64,000 bases of DNA from NCBI RefSeq assembly GCF_024599795.1, contig NZ_CP102246.1, positions 2,852,001 through 2,916,000 on the forward strand. The letters run 5' to 3'. Shown one piece after another: positions 1 to 7,348 of this stretch; the stretch's first letter is position 1, and each line of letters starts with the position of its first letter. The translations under genes and the position numbers were made by a program. Below the pieces are notes generated by a model. That model was not told the origin of the DNA and did no database searches. It saw only the letters and a program-made list of their open reading frames with translations. This DNA comes from Enterobacter cloacae complex sp. R_G8. Lineage in GTDB: Bacteria > Pseudomonadota > Gammaproteobacteria > Enterobacterales > Enterobacteriaceae.

Positions 1-73
1 GCGGATAAGTCGAGAGAGTGAGTCGCAGAAATGGTCGGGCATGGGTCATTCCTGGAATTGTGATGACGTATGC

Positions 74-751
74 TCAGTAAAACTGACACGAAAACGTCCA
101 AAGTCCCTCCGGAGATTTATGAAAATAGCCGATACCATTATCCGCCCACATCCAGTTGACCTTTTCCTCTGATCCCACCTGAAAGACAAAGTCTTCTATC
201 CCCGCGCCATGTTGTATCTCCATCGGGTATCCTCCGACCTTGGTTCCCCTGTAGCGTTTAAAATCATCATGGAAGCGGTCGCTTGCCTCCTGATCATCGT
301 TGACGTCAGAAAGGTCAATAATATCCCAGGCATCCTCCCATCCCGGCGCATCATCATTGACGCCCAACCATCGAACCGGAAATGCGCGATAAGGCGTGTC
401 TGTTGCAGGCAATAACTCAAGCCCTTCAAGGGTGGCATATTCGCGTATGAGCCAACCTTCACCATGAGGTTTATCAAATGGATGGCTTTCAATATTGTGA
501 AAGAGCACCAGGAGTGCGACGTCCTTCAGTTGCTCAGGGATAACGGGAAGCTCATCTATACGAATCTGAAGAAGCGGAAACATCGGCTGCCCCTTCCAGA
601 GTGGTAATCCTTCACCGGGAAGAGCGACACCGTTCAAAAACCAGGATGTAAGGGGGTCTGCCGGGGGACGAAAACCGCCCACTTGTGCCACCGATGCAGG
701 ACGTAATTTGGATCTGAGCTCGTCTAAAACTAACGCACTCCTGGATTTCAT
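74..751 (-). CDS. DUF1963 / YwqG-like protein
   Basis: The protein resembles the YwqG/DUF1963 family of uncharacterised bacterial proteins. The family-like blocks visible are a Gly-rich LPLW..G segment followed by PMFPLLQIRIDELP, and later the KVGGYPMEIQ block, then a Trp-rich C-terminus. There is no signal peptide or membrane segment, so it is probably cytosolic. I place the start at the ATG ending at 751 because AAGG lies 8 nt upstream; an in-frame ATG at 829 would add 26 residues that do not look like the family. It is divergent from the ASCH gene, about 100 bases away. Function unknown; family call fairly secure, start less so. Confidence 0.7.
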   Translation of the reverse strand: MKSRSALVLDELRSKLRPASVAQVGGFRPPADPLTSWFLNGVALPGEGLPLWKGQPMFPLLQIRIDELPVIPEQLKDVALLVLFHNIESHPFDKPHGEGWLIREYATLEGLELLPATDTPYRAFPVRWLGVNDDAPGWEDAWDIIDLSDVNDDQEASDRFHDDFKRYRGTKVGGYPMEIQHGAGIEDFVFQVGSEEKVNWMWADNGIGYFHKSPEGLWTFSCQFY

Positions 752-856
752 ATGTGTCGCCTTACGTATGGAGAGACTCTGTACAGTCTGAAATAAAAAC
801 GTTTTTATTATATCGTAATCATTATTCATCAGACCTGCATATAAAAAGGGCTTGTC

Positions 857-1267
857 ATGTTTGCGGTTGAGAAATTAAAAGTGAAGTACCCAGGCGCCGG
901 TGCCTGGCAAATGGGCGACAGCCCGGAACTGGCCAGCGAGCTTGCAGACCTGATTAAAAAAGGGATCAAAACCGCTTCCTGCGGATCTTTTGCCTCTTAT
1001 CAGCAGGAAGACCCGGCCCCGAAGATTGGGAGCTATAACATTATTCTTGATGGTCAGAATGTTCCGGTCTGTGTAACCCGGCTGGTTTCAATGCGACTGG
1101 TGCGTTTTTGTGATGTGACTGAGGCGTTTGCCCGCAAAGAGGGTGAAGGCAATTTAAGCCTTGAATACTGGCAGAAAGAGCATCAGCGATTTTTCACCCG
1201 AGAAGGTCATTTTTCTGAAGATATGGAGTTAATCGCAGAAGAATTTGAAGTGGTTGAGGTGCTGTAA
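857..1267 (+). CDS. ASCH domain protein
   Basis: A 136-residue single-domain protein of the ASCH superfamily, a beta-barrel fold related to PUA domains that is proposed to bind RNA or modified nucleosides; one E. coli member, YqfB, hydrolyses N4-acetylcytidine. Visible family features are the N-terminal GDSPELASELADLI helix, a KTA(S) segment near residue 38, the KIGSYNIILDG strand, and the acidic EGEGNLSLEYW motif that precedes the C-terminal helix. It seems monocistronic and ends just before a perfect 14-bp hairpin that it shares with the convergent gene at 1342-1671. The exact substrate cannot be read from the sequence. Confidence 0.8.
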   Translation: MFAVEKLKVKYPGAGAWQMGDSPELASELADLIKKGIKTASCGSFASYQQEDPAPKIGSYNIILDGQNVPVCVTRLVSMRLVRFCDVTEAFARKEGEGNLSLEYWQKEHQRFFTREGHFSEDMELIAEEFEVVEVL

Positions 1268-1306
1268 ATGAGAGAAATTAGATAGCCCGAGCCAGCTCTA
1301 CAGAAC

Positions 1307-1343
1307 AATCCTGACTCAATCATAACAGGATTGAGTCAGGATT
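1307..1343. terminator. Perfect 14-bp hairpin between convergent genes
   Basis: Left arm 1307-1320 and right arm 1330-1343 are perfectly complementary (AATCCTGACTCAAT) around a 9-base loop. It lies between the convergent ASCH and NIPSNAP-like genes, and its right arm enters the stop codon of the latter. There is no U-tract, so termination is inferred from position and stem strength. Confidence 0.6.
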
Positions 1344-1671
1344 ACCTCCGTAGCCCATCGACGCTAACCGATGGCAGATTCATCACTGTTTTAATGCTGG
1401 TTTCGATACAACGCACTATCTCTTCGCGTGGGCCGCTTCGCCAGTCAGCACTGGCATAAAAAGCATCAAGAACCGTCACCATGCTTTCAGCGCTGTCAAA
1501 GGCGCGAATCAGATAGTAGCAATCAGGGTCATGCAGGGAGTTTCCAGACGAAACAACATCGATCCCGTGGCGTTGATGAAGGGGAACGCTGATGTCCTGC
1601 ATGAGGGTGTGAAAGGCGACGCCAGTGCCTTTGCGTAAGGTGTATTGCAGTATCTCGACTGTTTTTTCCAC
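1342..1671 (-). CDS. NIPSNAP / dimeric alpha-beta barrel protein
   Basis: A 109-residue protein with the layout of the NIPSNAP and antibiotic-biosynthesis-monooxygenase class of dimeric ferredoxin-like barrels. It has an N-terminal strand (VEILQYTLRKG), a helix, then the CYYLIRAFDSAE strand-turn and a DAFYASADWRSGPREEIV helix, which is the typical NIPSNAP-like pattern. No catalytic residue can be assigned. It lies 14 bases downstream of yebG on the same strand and could be co-transcribed with it from the LexA-controlled promoter, which is inference from spacing. Confidence 0.65.
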   Translation of the reverse strand: MEKTVEILQYTLRKGTGVAFHTLMQDISVPLHQRHGIDVVSSGNSLHDPDCYYLIRAFDSAESMVTVLDAFYASADWRSGPREEIVRCIETSIKTVMNLPSVSVDGLRR

Positions 1672-1685
1672 CGTTATTGTCCCTG

Positions 1686-1997
1686 TCAGGCTGCTTTCAC
1701 GGCTCTGATTTTTTTACTGCCCGCTTCATCAGATTCAGTTTTATCGGTTACATCGTTGAGATCGGGCAGTTTGCTGGTACGCAGAATATGCTGCACGGTC
1801 TCTTTCTGCTCGGCGAGATACAGCCCCAGATTTTCAGCCTGTGTTTCATCCATCTGCAGTCCGCTTTGCAGCAGCCAGTCGGTGAACGCGTCTGCCATGT
1901 CGAGCAGTTTGTCGTGCGCGTCAGCCTCTTTCTTACTGGCAAATGTCATTTTCTCTTCACCTTTTCTTACAACAACATATTTTGTTTCAACCGCCAT
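1686..1997 (-). CDS. yebG: SOS-inducible protein YebG
   Basis: A 103-residue protein that matches YebG, a small DNA-damage-inducible protein of Enterobacteriaceae whose biochemical role is still unclear. The N-terminus MAVETKYVVVRKGEEKMTFA and the following KKEADAHDKLLDMAD segment are typical. The ATG at 1995-1997 is preceded by AGGGG at a normal distance. A LexA operator at 2011-2030 overlaps the promoter, only 13 bases upstream of the start codon, so expression should be tightly SOS-controlled. The gene just downstream (1342-1671) may share its transcript. Confidence 0.93.
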   Translation of the reverse strand: MAVETKYVVVRKGEEKMTFASKKEADAHDKLLDMADAFTDWLLQSGLQMDETQAENLGLYLAEQKETVQHILRTSKLPDLNDVTDKTESDEAGSKKIRAVKAA

Positions 1998-2010
1998 GAT
2001 GCGCCCCTCG

Positions 2011-2030
2011 TACTGTAATTACATACAGTA
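2011..2030. promoter_or_regulatory. LexA (SOS) box of yebG
   Basis: TACTGTAATTACATACAGTA contains the exact SOS consensus CTGT-N8-ACAG, with symmetric flanking TA on both sides. It lies 14-33 bases upstream of the yebG start codon. Confidence 0.92.
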
Positions 2031-2148
2031 TATCAGTTCCGGATTTGTATTGCAGCCAAAATATGCTTACATGTCTTGCGGCCAGTTTTCTGGCAACCCG
2101 GTTTTAAACGTGCTGGCATGGATAACGTCATCAACCTGAGTAAACATC

Positions 2149-2538
2149 ATGAAAAAATCGATCGTTCCTACAGAATTTCAACACTACTTTAATGACTGGC
2201 ACTTCTCACCGGTCATCGAAGCAGATGGCACAGTGTATCTTTCAGGCGTTACCGCCGCACGCAAGGACAAACCGATAAGTAAGGATCCTGAAGAACAGTT
2301 CCATGATGCGTTTTATAAGCTTGGCGTGTACTTAAAAGCCGCCGGTTTAAGCTATGAAAACATACTGGAGATGACCACTTTTCATATCGATCTTAAAAAA
2401 CACATCGCCGCTTTTTCTAAAGTAAAAGATGAGTACATAAAGGCGCCCTATCCGGCATGGTCTGCCATCGGCGTAGCAGAATTTATTCCAGAAAATGCTC
2501 TTGTGGAAATGCGGATTGTGGCAAAAAGGTCAATTTAG
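2149..2538 (+). CDS. RidA-family protein without the usual arginine
   Basis: A 129-residue member of the YjgF/YER057c/UK114 (Rid) family. The core blocks are visible: VYLSGVTA near residue 29, the helix EQFHDAFYKLGVYLKAAGLSYENI, the FHIDL strand, and the final ENALVEMRIVAKR segment with the conserved Glu (about residue 120). In canonical RidA an Arg in the P-A-R-S/T segment contacts imine or enamine intermediates; here that position reads YPAWSAIGV, so the Arg is replaced by Trp. This suggests it is not a 2-aminoacrylate deaminase of the RidA type but belongs to an uncharacterised Rid subgroup. It stands alone between yebG and a LysR gene. Confidence 0.85.
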   Translation: MKKSIVPTEFQHYFNDWHFSPVIEADGTVYLSGVTAARKDKPISKDPEEQFHDAFYKLGVYLKAAGLSYENILEMTTFHIDLKKHIAAFSKVKDEYIKAPYPAWSAIGVAEFIPENALVEMRIVAKRSI

Positions 2539-2568
2539 GCATGTGCTCCAGGATGGGCGTTATCGGGA

Positions 2569-3486
2569 TCATCCTCCCTTCTGGCTAAGCTGCATTTTTT
2601 CCTGCAGCAGCGGCGTCAGCCACTCCGTAAACGCCCGTATTGACCGGGAAAGATGTCGCCGGTGAGGATACAAAATATTCACCGGCAACGCCTGAGGTCG
2701 ACACTCCGGCATCACTTCGTACAGAACGTCATTCGCCAGATAAGTATGAACATCATACGCAGGGATCTGCAGGATACCCAATCCGGCAACGCAGGCAGCA
2801 ATGCTGGCTTCTGCGCTGTTGACGGTAAGCATGCTGTTCACTTCTGTTCGTTTCACCTCCCCCTTGTCCACCCATTCCATCAGCTCTTTCCGGCCAGATG
2901 TCGGTGATGCATAGCCAATCAAATAATGTTGGTTCAGTTTTTCAGGGGATTGCGGCTGTCCGTAAGTGGCAAGGTAAGCTGCTGACGCGACATTAATGAT
3001 GCTGAGATATCCCAGACACTTCGCCACCATGCCGGAGTTGTCCAGCGGCCCCACCCGCAGGGCACAGTCCACCCCTTCTTCAGCAAGGTTAACGTTGCGA
3101 TCGGTTACGCCAAGTTCAATTCTGATGCCGGGATACTGCTGATAAAAGGCGGGCATAGCGGGAATAATAAGATGGCTACCGACGCGTCCGGGAACGTCAA
3201 CCCGGATAGACCCCGTGACGTCGCGGCCGTTTTCCCTGAACAGATTCTCTGTCTCATCCATGTTCTGAACAGCAGCCTGACAGCGCGGGTAAAACGCATG
3301 ACCGTCAATGGTCAGGGATACGCTGCGGGTCGTGCGGTGAAACAAGCGCGCACCTAACCGCGATTCAAGCGCCTGAATGGCGGCAGAAACGGTGGAGGCA
3401 GGACGATTGAGTGATTCTGCCGCACGGACAAAGCTGCCGTTATCCGCCACCCTGAGAAAAATTCTGAACAAATCGACAGAGTCCAT
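2569..3486 (-). CDS. LysR-family transcriptional regulator
   Basis: A 305-residue LysR regulator. The winged helix is at residues 1-60, with the classical helix-turn-helix SFVRAAESLNRPASTVSAAI and the RLFHRTTRSVSLT wing; the periplasmic-binding-like effector domain follows (GSIRVDVPG from about residue 92). It is divergent from the SDR gene at 3610, so it probably controls the SDR and perhaps the following hydrolase. The 123-base gap carries ATTATTC-N9-GGATAGT just before its own start, nearly the same arrangement as at the second LysR gene (16403-17287), to which this protein is clearly related. Effector unknown. Confidence 0.9.
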   Translation of the reverse strand: MDSVDLFRIFLRVADNGSFVRAAESLNRPASTVSAAIQALESRLGARLFHRTTRSVSLTIDGHAFYPRCQAAVQNMDETENLFRENGRDVTGSIRVDVPGRVGSHLIIPAMPAFYQQYPGIRIELGVTDRNVNLAEEGVDCALRVGPLDNSGMVAKCLGYLSIINVASAAYLATYGQPQSPEKLNQHYLIGYASPTSGRKELMEWVDKGEVKRTEVNSMLTVNSAEASIAACVAGLGILQIPAYDVHTYLANDVLYEVMPECRPQALPVNILYPHRRHLSRSIRAFTEWLTPLLQEKMQLSQKGG

Positions 3487-3494
3487 GCGCCCTC

Positions 3495-3517
3495 ATTATT
3501 CGTTTTTCATGGATAGT
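3495..3517. promoter_or_regulatory. Candidate LysR operator (ATTATTC-N9-GGATAGT)
   Basis: An imperfect inverted repeat, 5 of 7 arm positions complementary, starting 9 bases upstream of the LysR start codon. A perfect version of the same layout occurs before the LysR gene at 17287. Assignment as an operator is inference. Confidence 0.4.
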
Positions 3518-3609
3518 TCATTCAGAATAGCAGGATTAATAATCAAAACCGAGACAGTAAGATGGCTGTACGGGGTTTTCCCGGCTAATCCATGATAAGG
3601 AGCCTTCTT

Positions 3610-4383
3610 ATGACCGACCATACTCTGACCGGTAAAACTGTGCTGATTGCCGGCGGTGCGAAAAATCTGGGGGGATTGATTGCCCGGGATTTCGCCCGGC
3701 ATGGCGCGCGGGCCATCGCCATTCATTACAACAGTGCCGCCACGCAACAGGACGCTGAGGCGACCGTACAGGCCATCCGGGCGGCGGGCGCACAAGCGCA
3801 GGCCTTTCAGGCTGATCTGACCTCAGCCGCCGCGATGGAAAAACTCTTCAGCGATGTGGTGGCCGCTGTCGGGAGGCCAGATATCGTCATTAATACCGTC
3901 GGCAAGGTACTGAAAAAACCTATGGCCGAGGTCACTGAGGAAGAGTTTGATGAAATGAGCAACGTGAATGCGAAAGCGGCATTTTTCTTCCTGAAAGAAG
4001 CCGGCAGGCACGTTAACGATAACGGCAAGATTTGCACCCTGGTCACCTCCCTGCTGGGCGCCTACACGCCGTTTTACGCCGCCTATGCTGGCATGAAGGC
4101 GCCCGTGGAACATTTCACCCGCGCTGCGTCAAAGGAACTTGGCGAAAGAGGGATCTCCGTGACTGCAATCGGGCCGGGCCCAATGGATACCCCCTTCTTT
4201 TATCCTGCCGAGGGTGAAGATGCAGTGGCGTATCACAAAACCGCCGCAGCGCTCTCCCCCTTCAGCAAAACCGGCCTGACTGATATTGACGATATCGTGC
4301 CATGGGTTCGCTTTCTGGTGAGCGAAGGATGGTGGATGACAGGCCAGACGATTCTGGTTAACGGGGGTTACACCACAAAATAA
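3610..4383 (+). CDS. SDR-family NAD(P)-dependent oxidoreductase
   Basis: A 257-residue classical short-chain dehydrogenase. The Rossmann nucleotide-binding segment is GGAKNLGG (residues 15-22), the usual NNAG is NTVG (95-98), and the catalytic residues are Ser147, Tyr159 and Lys163 in YAGMK. The C-terminus has the common NGGY ending. I start at the ATG at 3610, which has AAGGAG 7 bases upstream, rather than an in-frame ATG 18 bases earlier without a site. Divergent from a LysR regulator and followed 190 bases later by a hydrolase on the same strand. Substrate unknown. Confidence 0.88.
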   Translation: MTDHTLTGKTVLIAGGAKNLGGLIARDFARHGARAIAIHYNSAATQQDAEATVQAIRAAGAQAQAFQADLTSAAAMEKLFSDVVAAVGRPDIVINTVGKVLKKPMAEVTEEEFDEMSNVNAKAAFFFLKEAGRHVNDNGKICTLVTSLLGAYTPFYAAYAGMKAPVEHFTRAASKELGERGISVTAIGPGPMDTPFFYPAEGEDAVAYHKTAAALSPFSKTGLTDIDDIVPWVRFLVSEGWWMTGQTILVNGGYTTK

Positions 4384-4393
4384 GGCTGACCCG

Positions 4394-4417
4394 GGCGCCT
4401 GTTCTGGCACAGGCGCC
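4394..4417 (+). terminator. GC-rich hairpin after the SDR gene
   Basis: GGCGCCTGT (4394-4402) pairs perfectly with ACAGGCGCC (4409-4417) around a 6-base loop, 10 bases after the SDR stop codon. No U-tract follows, so it may be an attenuator or a processing or stabilising hairpin instead of a strong terminator. Confidence 0.5.
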
Positions 4418-4479
4418 TGACCCCCACCCACCGCATCATCCGTACATCGCTTTAGCCTTAACCCAGACGGTCAGCGTAT

Positions 4480-4498
4480 GAACTACACTTCTTAGTTC
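4480..4498. promoter_or_regulatory. Inverted repeat GAACTA-N7-TAGTTC upstream of hydrolase
   Basis: Six-base perfect arms (4480-4485 and 4493-4498), about 75 bases before the hydrolase start codon at 4574. Size and position fit an operator for an unknown regulator; the neighbouring LysR is the nearest candidate, but nothing in the sequence proves it. Confidence 0.35.
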
Positions 4499-4573
4499 AC
4501 GGCGGAGTCAGGCCGTATACCGCATTTCATTTCTGCCTGTCATGCAATCTGTCTACCTGAGTGGAGAAAAAAC

Positions 4574-5404
4574 ATGGGTTATGTAACAACTCGCGATGGC
4601 GTCAATATCTACTACAAGGACTGGGGCCCAAAAGACGGAAAGGTGATCTTTTTCCATCACGGCTGGCCGCTAAGCAGTGATGACTGGGACGCCCAGATGC
4701 TGTTCTTCGTCAATAAAGGATTCCGCGTTGTGGCCCATGACCGTCGCGGTCATGGTCGTTCAGATCAGGTGTGGGACGGCCATGATATGGATCACTACGC
4801 TGACGATGTGGCCGCCGTCGTGGAACATCTTGGCGTAAAGGATGCGATGCATGTCGGGCATTCAACCGGCGGTGGTGAGGTGGTGCGTTATATCGCCCGG
4901 CACGGTGAAGACAAGGTTTCCAAAGCCGTGCTGATCAGTGCCGTACCGCCTTTAATGGTGAAGACGGAGAGTAATCCTCAGGGTACGCCAAAGTCAGTGT
5001 TTGATGATTTTCAGGCCCAGCTGGCGGCGAATCGCCCTCAGTTCTATTATGACGTGCCTGCGGGACCGTTCTATGGATTTAATCGTCCGGGGGCGAAGCC
5101 TTCCGAAGCGGTCATCTATAACTGGTACCGTCAGGGGATGATGGGAAGCGCCAAGGCGCATTACGATGGGATTGTGGCCTTCTCGCAGACGGACTTCACG
5201 GAAGATCTCAAAGGAATATCCATCCCCGTTCTGGTCATCCACGGGGATGACGATCAGGTGGTGCCGTATGCGGATTCCGGCGCGATGTCAGTCAAGCTGG
5301 TCCAAAACGGAACCCTGCATACGTATAAAGGCGCGCCTCACGGTATCCCAACGACACATGCCGATCAGGTCAATGCCGATCTTCTCGCCTTTATAAACAG
5401 TTAA
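4574..5404 (+). CDS. Alpha/beta hydrolase, non-heme chloroperoxidase / arylesterase type
   Basis: A 276-residue alpha/beta hydrolase of the cofactor-free haloperoxidase (perhydrolase/esterase) group. The oxyanion segment HHGWP is at about residues 28-32, the nucleophile elbow GHSTGG gives Ser97, the acid lies in HGDDDQVVP (Asp225-227) and the base is His256 in GAPHGI. The family hydrolyses esters and can make peracids that oxidise halides in vitro; the native substrate is rarely known. A GGAG site lies 7 bases before the ATG. It sits downstream of the SDR gene but has its own 190-base leader with an inverted repeat. Confidence 0.88.
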   Translation: MGYVTTRDGVNIYYKDWGPKDGKVIFFHHGWPLSSDDWDAQMLFFVNKGFRVVAHDRRGHGRSDQVWDGHDMDHYADDVAAVVEHLGVKDAMHVGHSTGGGEVVRYIARHGEDKVSKAVLISAVPPLMVKTESNPQGTPKSVFDDFQAQLAANRPQFYYDVPAGPFYGFNRPGAKPSEAVIYNWYRQGMMGSAKAHYDGIVAFSQTDFTEDLKGISIPVLVIHGDDDQVVPYADSGAMSVKLVQNGTLHTYKGAPHGIPTTHADQVNADLLAFINS

Positions 5405-5413
5405 CCCCGCACC

Positions 5414-5815
5414 TTATCCCCTCAGGCGGGAGCGAAACGGTTCCCGCCCTGGCCAGGGTGATGTCTGGCCTAAATGTTGCGATTTCGGGCTGACAATGCT
5501 GCGACGCCATGCACCCGGAGCCTGACCATACTGACGCTTAAAGCTGCGGTTGAAAGACTGCTGGGAGTCAAAGCCCAACGCGATCGCCACGTTCAGGATC
5601 GGCTCATCGCTATGGGTTAACCGCTCCATCGATTTTTGAAGTTTCTGCGCACGGATATACTCGGCAATAGGGTAACCCGTGTGTTCTTTGAAGATCCGCT
5701 GAAGATGCCATTTTGAATAGCCTGCACGCTTTGATACGGTCTCAATGTCCAGACGACTATCCAGGTTGTTGTCGATCCAGTCGAGCAGATCGTGAATAAA
5801 TGCGCCAGTGTCCAT
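5414..5815 (-). CDS. rarA: AraC-family activator RarA
   Basis: A 133-residue single-domain AraC/XylS protein of the MarA-SoxS-Rob-RamA group. It has two helix-turn-helix units: ETVSKRAGYSKWHLQRIF in the first half, and NVAIALGFDSQQSFNRSFKR with the GFDSQQSF signature in the second. Its position divergent from oqxAB identifies it as RarA, a known activator of oqxAB in Klebsiella and Enterobacter. I use the ATG at 5815 (GGGGGAG just upstream); an in-frame ATG at 5863 lacks a ribosome site and lies inside a regulatory repeat. The C-terminus past the DNA-binding domain (about 25 residues, basic) is of unknown role. Confidence 0.88.
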   Translation of the reverse strand: MDTGAFIHDLLDWIDNNLDSRLDIETVSKRAGYSKWHLQRIFKEHTGYPIAEYIRAQKLQKSMERLTHSDEPILNVAIALGFDSQQSFNRSFKRQYGQAPGAWRRSIVSPKSQHLGQTSPWPGREPFRSRLRG

Positions 5816-5857
5816 CTTCTCCCCCACACGCCACGTAGTAAAAAGCACCTTTGTTTG

Positions 5858-5985
5858 TTGCATTTAAAGATGGCCCGTTTTGATGCTAAATGCAAGTTTT
5901 ATTGTTGCATTTAAATCCCTGCCGAAAACGCGCCTTTTTCCCCGCCCTCAAATAGCACATAAAGTGCAACAATTATTCTTGCACT
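5858..5985. promoter_or_regulatory. Operator array in the rarA-oqxA gap
   Basis: The 334-base divergent gap holds repeated TTGCA half-sites. Two inverted repeats have the same geometry: TAAATGCAA-N9-TTGCATTTA at 5887-5913 and AGTGCAA-N9-TTGCACT at 5963-5985. A further half-site TTGCATTTAAA at 5858-5868 is an exact direct copy of 5905-5915. The Rrf2 relative NsrR recognises a similar A/T-flanked TGCATTT pattern, so OqxR is the best candidate ligand; this is inference. Confidence 0.6.
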
Positions 5986-6149
5986 AAATTTAGCGCCTAC
6001 CTACAATCGCCGCGATAGTGTATTCACAATTGTTACAGTTTTGTGGCGATGAACGACACAAATGGCCTTAAGCCAGCCCGGACAAAGGAAGTGGCGCGGC
6101 GTCCCCCGTTGCGTCTTGCCCGGCGGCTACAACTACCGGAATAAAAATA

Positions 6150-7325
6150 ATGAGCCTGCAAAAAACCTGGGGTAATTTTCATCTGAACGCGTTGGGCGCG
6201 GTGTTACTCTCCGCCCTGCTCGTCGGGTGTGACGAGGGTGTCGCGCAAAATGCCGCGCCACAAGCGCCCACCGTCAGCGCCGCTGACGTGGTCGTCAAAT
6301 CCATTAGCCAGTGGGATAGCTTTAATGGTCGGATTGAAGCGGTGGAAAGCGTACAGCTCCGCCCTCGCGTCTCCGGCTACATTGATAAAGTGAATTACAC
6401 CGACGGTCAGGAGGTCAAAAAAGGTCAGGTATTGTTCACGATCGATGACAGAACCTATCGCGCCACGCTGGAACAGGCGCAGGCAGCGCTGGCAAGAGCC
6501 AAAACACAGGCCAGCCTGGCGCAAAGCGAGGCAAACCGTACCGATAAACTGGTCAATACCCATCTGGTTTCCCGTGAAGAGTGGGAGCAGCGCCGCGCTG
6601 CTGCCGTCCAGGCCCAGGCCGACATTCGCGCCGCACAGGCGGCGGTGGATGCCGCGCAGCTGAACCTGGATTTCACTAAAGTGACCGCCCCTATCGACGG
6701 GCGTGCCAGCCGGGCGTTGATCACCAGCGGGAACCTCGTTACCGCCGGTGACAGCGCCAGCGTGCTCACCACCCTGGTCTCGCAGAAGACGGTCTACGTC
6801 TACTTTGACGTGGATGAGTCAACCTACCTTCACTATCAAAAACTCGCCCTCAGCGGGCAAGGTGCGGCCAGCGATCACCTGGCGCTGCCGGTTGAGATTG
6901 GGCTGGTTGGCGAGGATGGCTATCCCCATCAGGGCAAAGTCGATTTTCTTGATAATCAGTTAACGCCAAGTACCGGCACCATTCGCATGCGCGCGCTGCT
7001 GGATAATTCACAGCGTCAGTTCACGCCGGGGCTGTTTGCCCGCGTCCGCCTGCCGGGCAGCGCGGAGTTCCAGGCCACGCTTATCGACGACAAAGCGGTG
7101 CTGACCGATCAGGATCGCAAGTATGTTTATGTCGTTGATAAAGAGAGCAAAGCGCAGCGTCGTGATATTACCCCAGGGCGTCTGGCTGACGGTTTACGTA
7201 TCGTCCAGCAGGGGCTGAAGCCTGGCGATAAAGTCATCGTCGACGGTTTACAAAAAGTGTTTATGCCGGGCATGCCGGTTAACGCGAAAACCGTTGCCAT
7301 GACCACCCGCGCCGCCCTTAACTGA
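6150..7325 (+). CDS. oqxA: Efflux RND periplasmic adaptor OqxA
   Basis: Membrane fusion protein of the OqxAB multidrug pump, 391 residues as in known OqxA. It has a lipoprotein signal with lipobox LLVGC (Cys27), a biotinyl/lipoyl-like segment (RVSGYIDKVNYTDGQEVKKGQ, about residues 72-92), a long Ala/Gln-rich alpha-helical hairpin and the beta-barrel domain. It would be anchored to the inner membrane facing the periplasm, linking OqxB to an outer-membrane channel, normally TolC; no channel gene is here. The oqxB gene follows after 23 bases, so the two form an operon. Exported compounds in this family include quinolones, chloramphenicol and olaquindox. Confidence 0.95.
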   Translation: MSLQKTWGNFHLNALGAVLLSALLVGCDEGVAQNAAPQAPTVSAADVVVKSISQWDSFNGRIEAVESVQLRPRVSGYIDKVNYTDGQEVKKGQVLFTIDDRTYRATLEQAQAALARAKTQASLAQSEANRTDKLVNTHLVSREEWEQRRAAAVQAQADIRAAQAAVDAAQLNLDFTKVTAPIDGRASRALITSGNLVTAGDSASVLTTLVSQKTVYVYFDVDESTYLHYQKLALSGQGAASDHLALPVEIGLVGEDGYPHQGKVDFLDNQLTPSTGTIRMRALLDNSQRQFTPGLFARVRLPGSAEFQATLIDDKAVLTDQDRKYVYVVDKESKAQRRDITPGRLADGLRIVQQGLKPGDKVIVDGLQKVFMPGMPVNAKTVAMTTRAALN

Positions 7326-7348
7326 TCCCTTATCTGAGAATCCGACCC

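Noticed and set aside
5816..5863. Longer rarA from the ATG at 5863
   Set aside because: No ribosome site, and the codon lies within the TTGCATTTAAA repeat.
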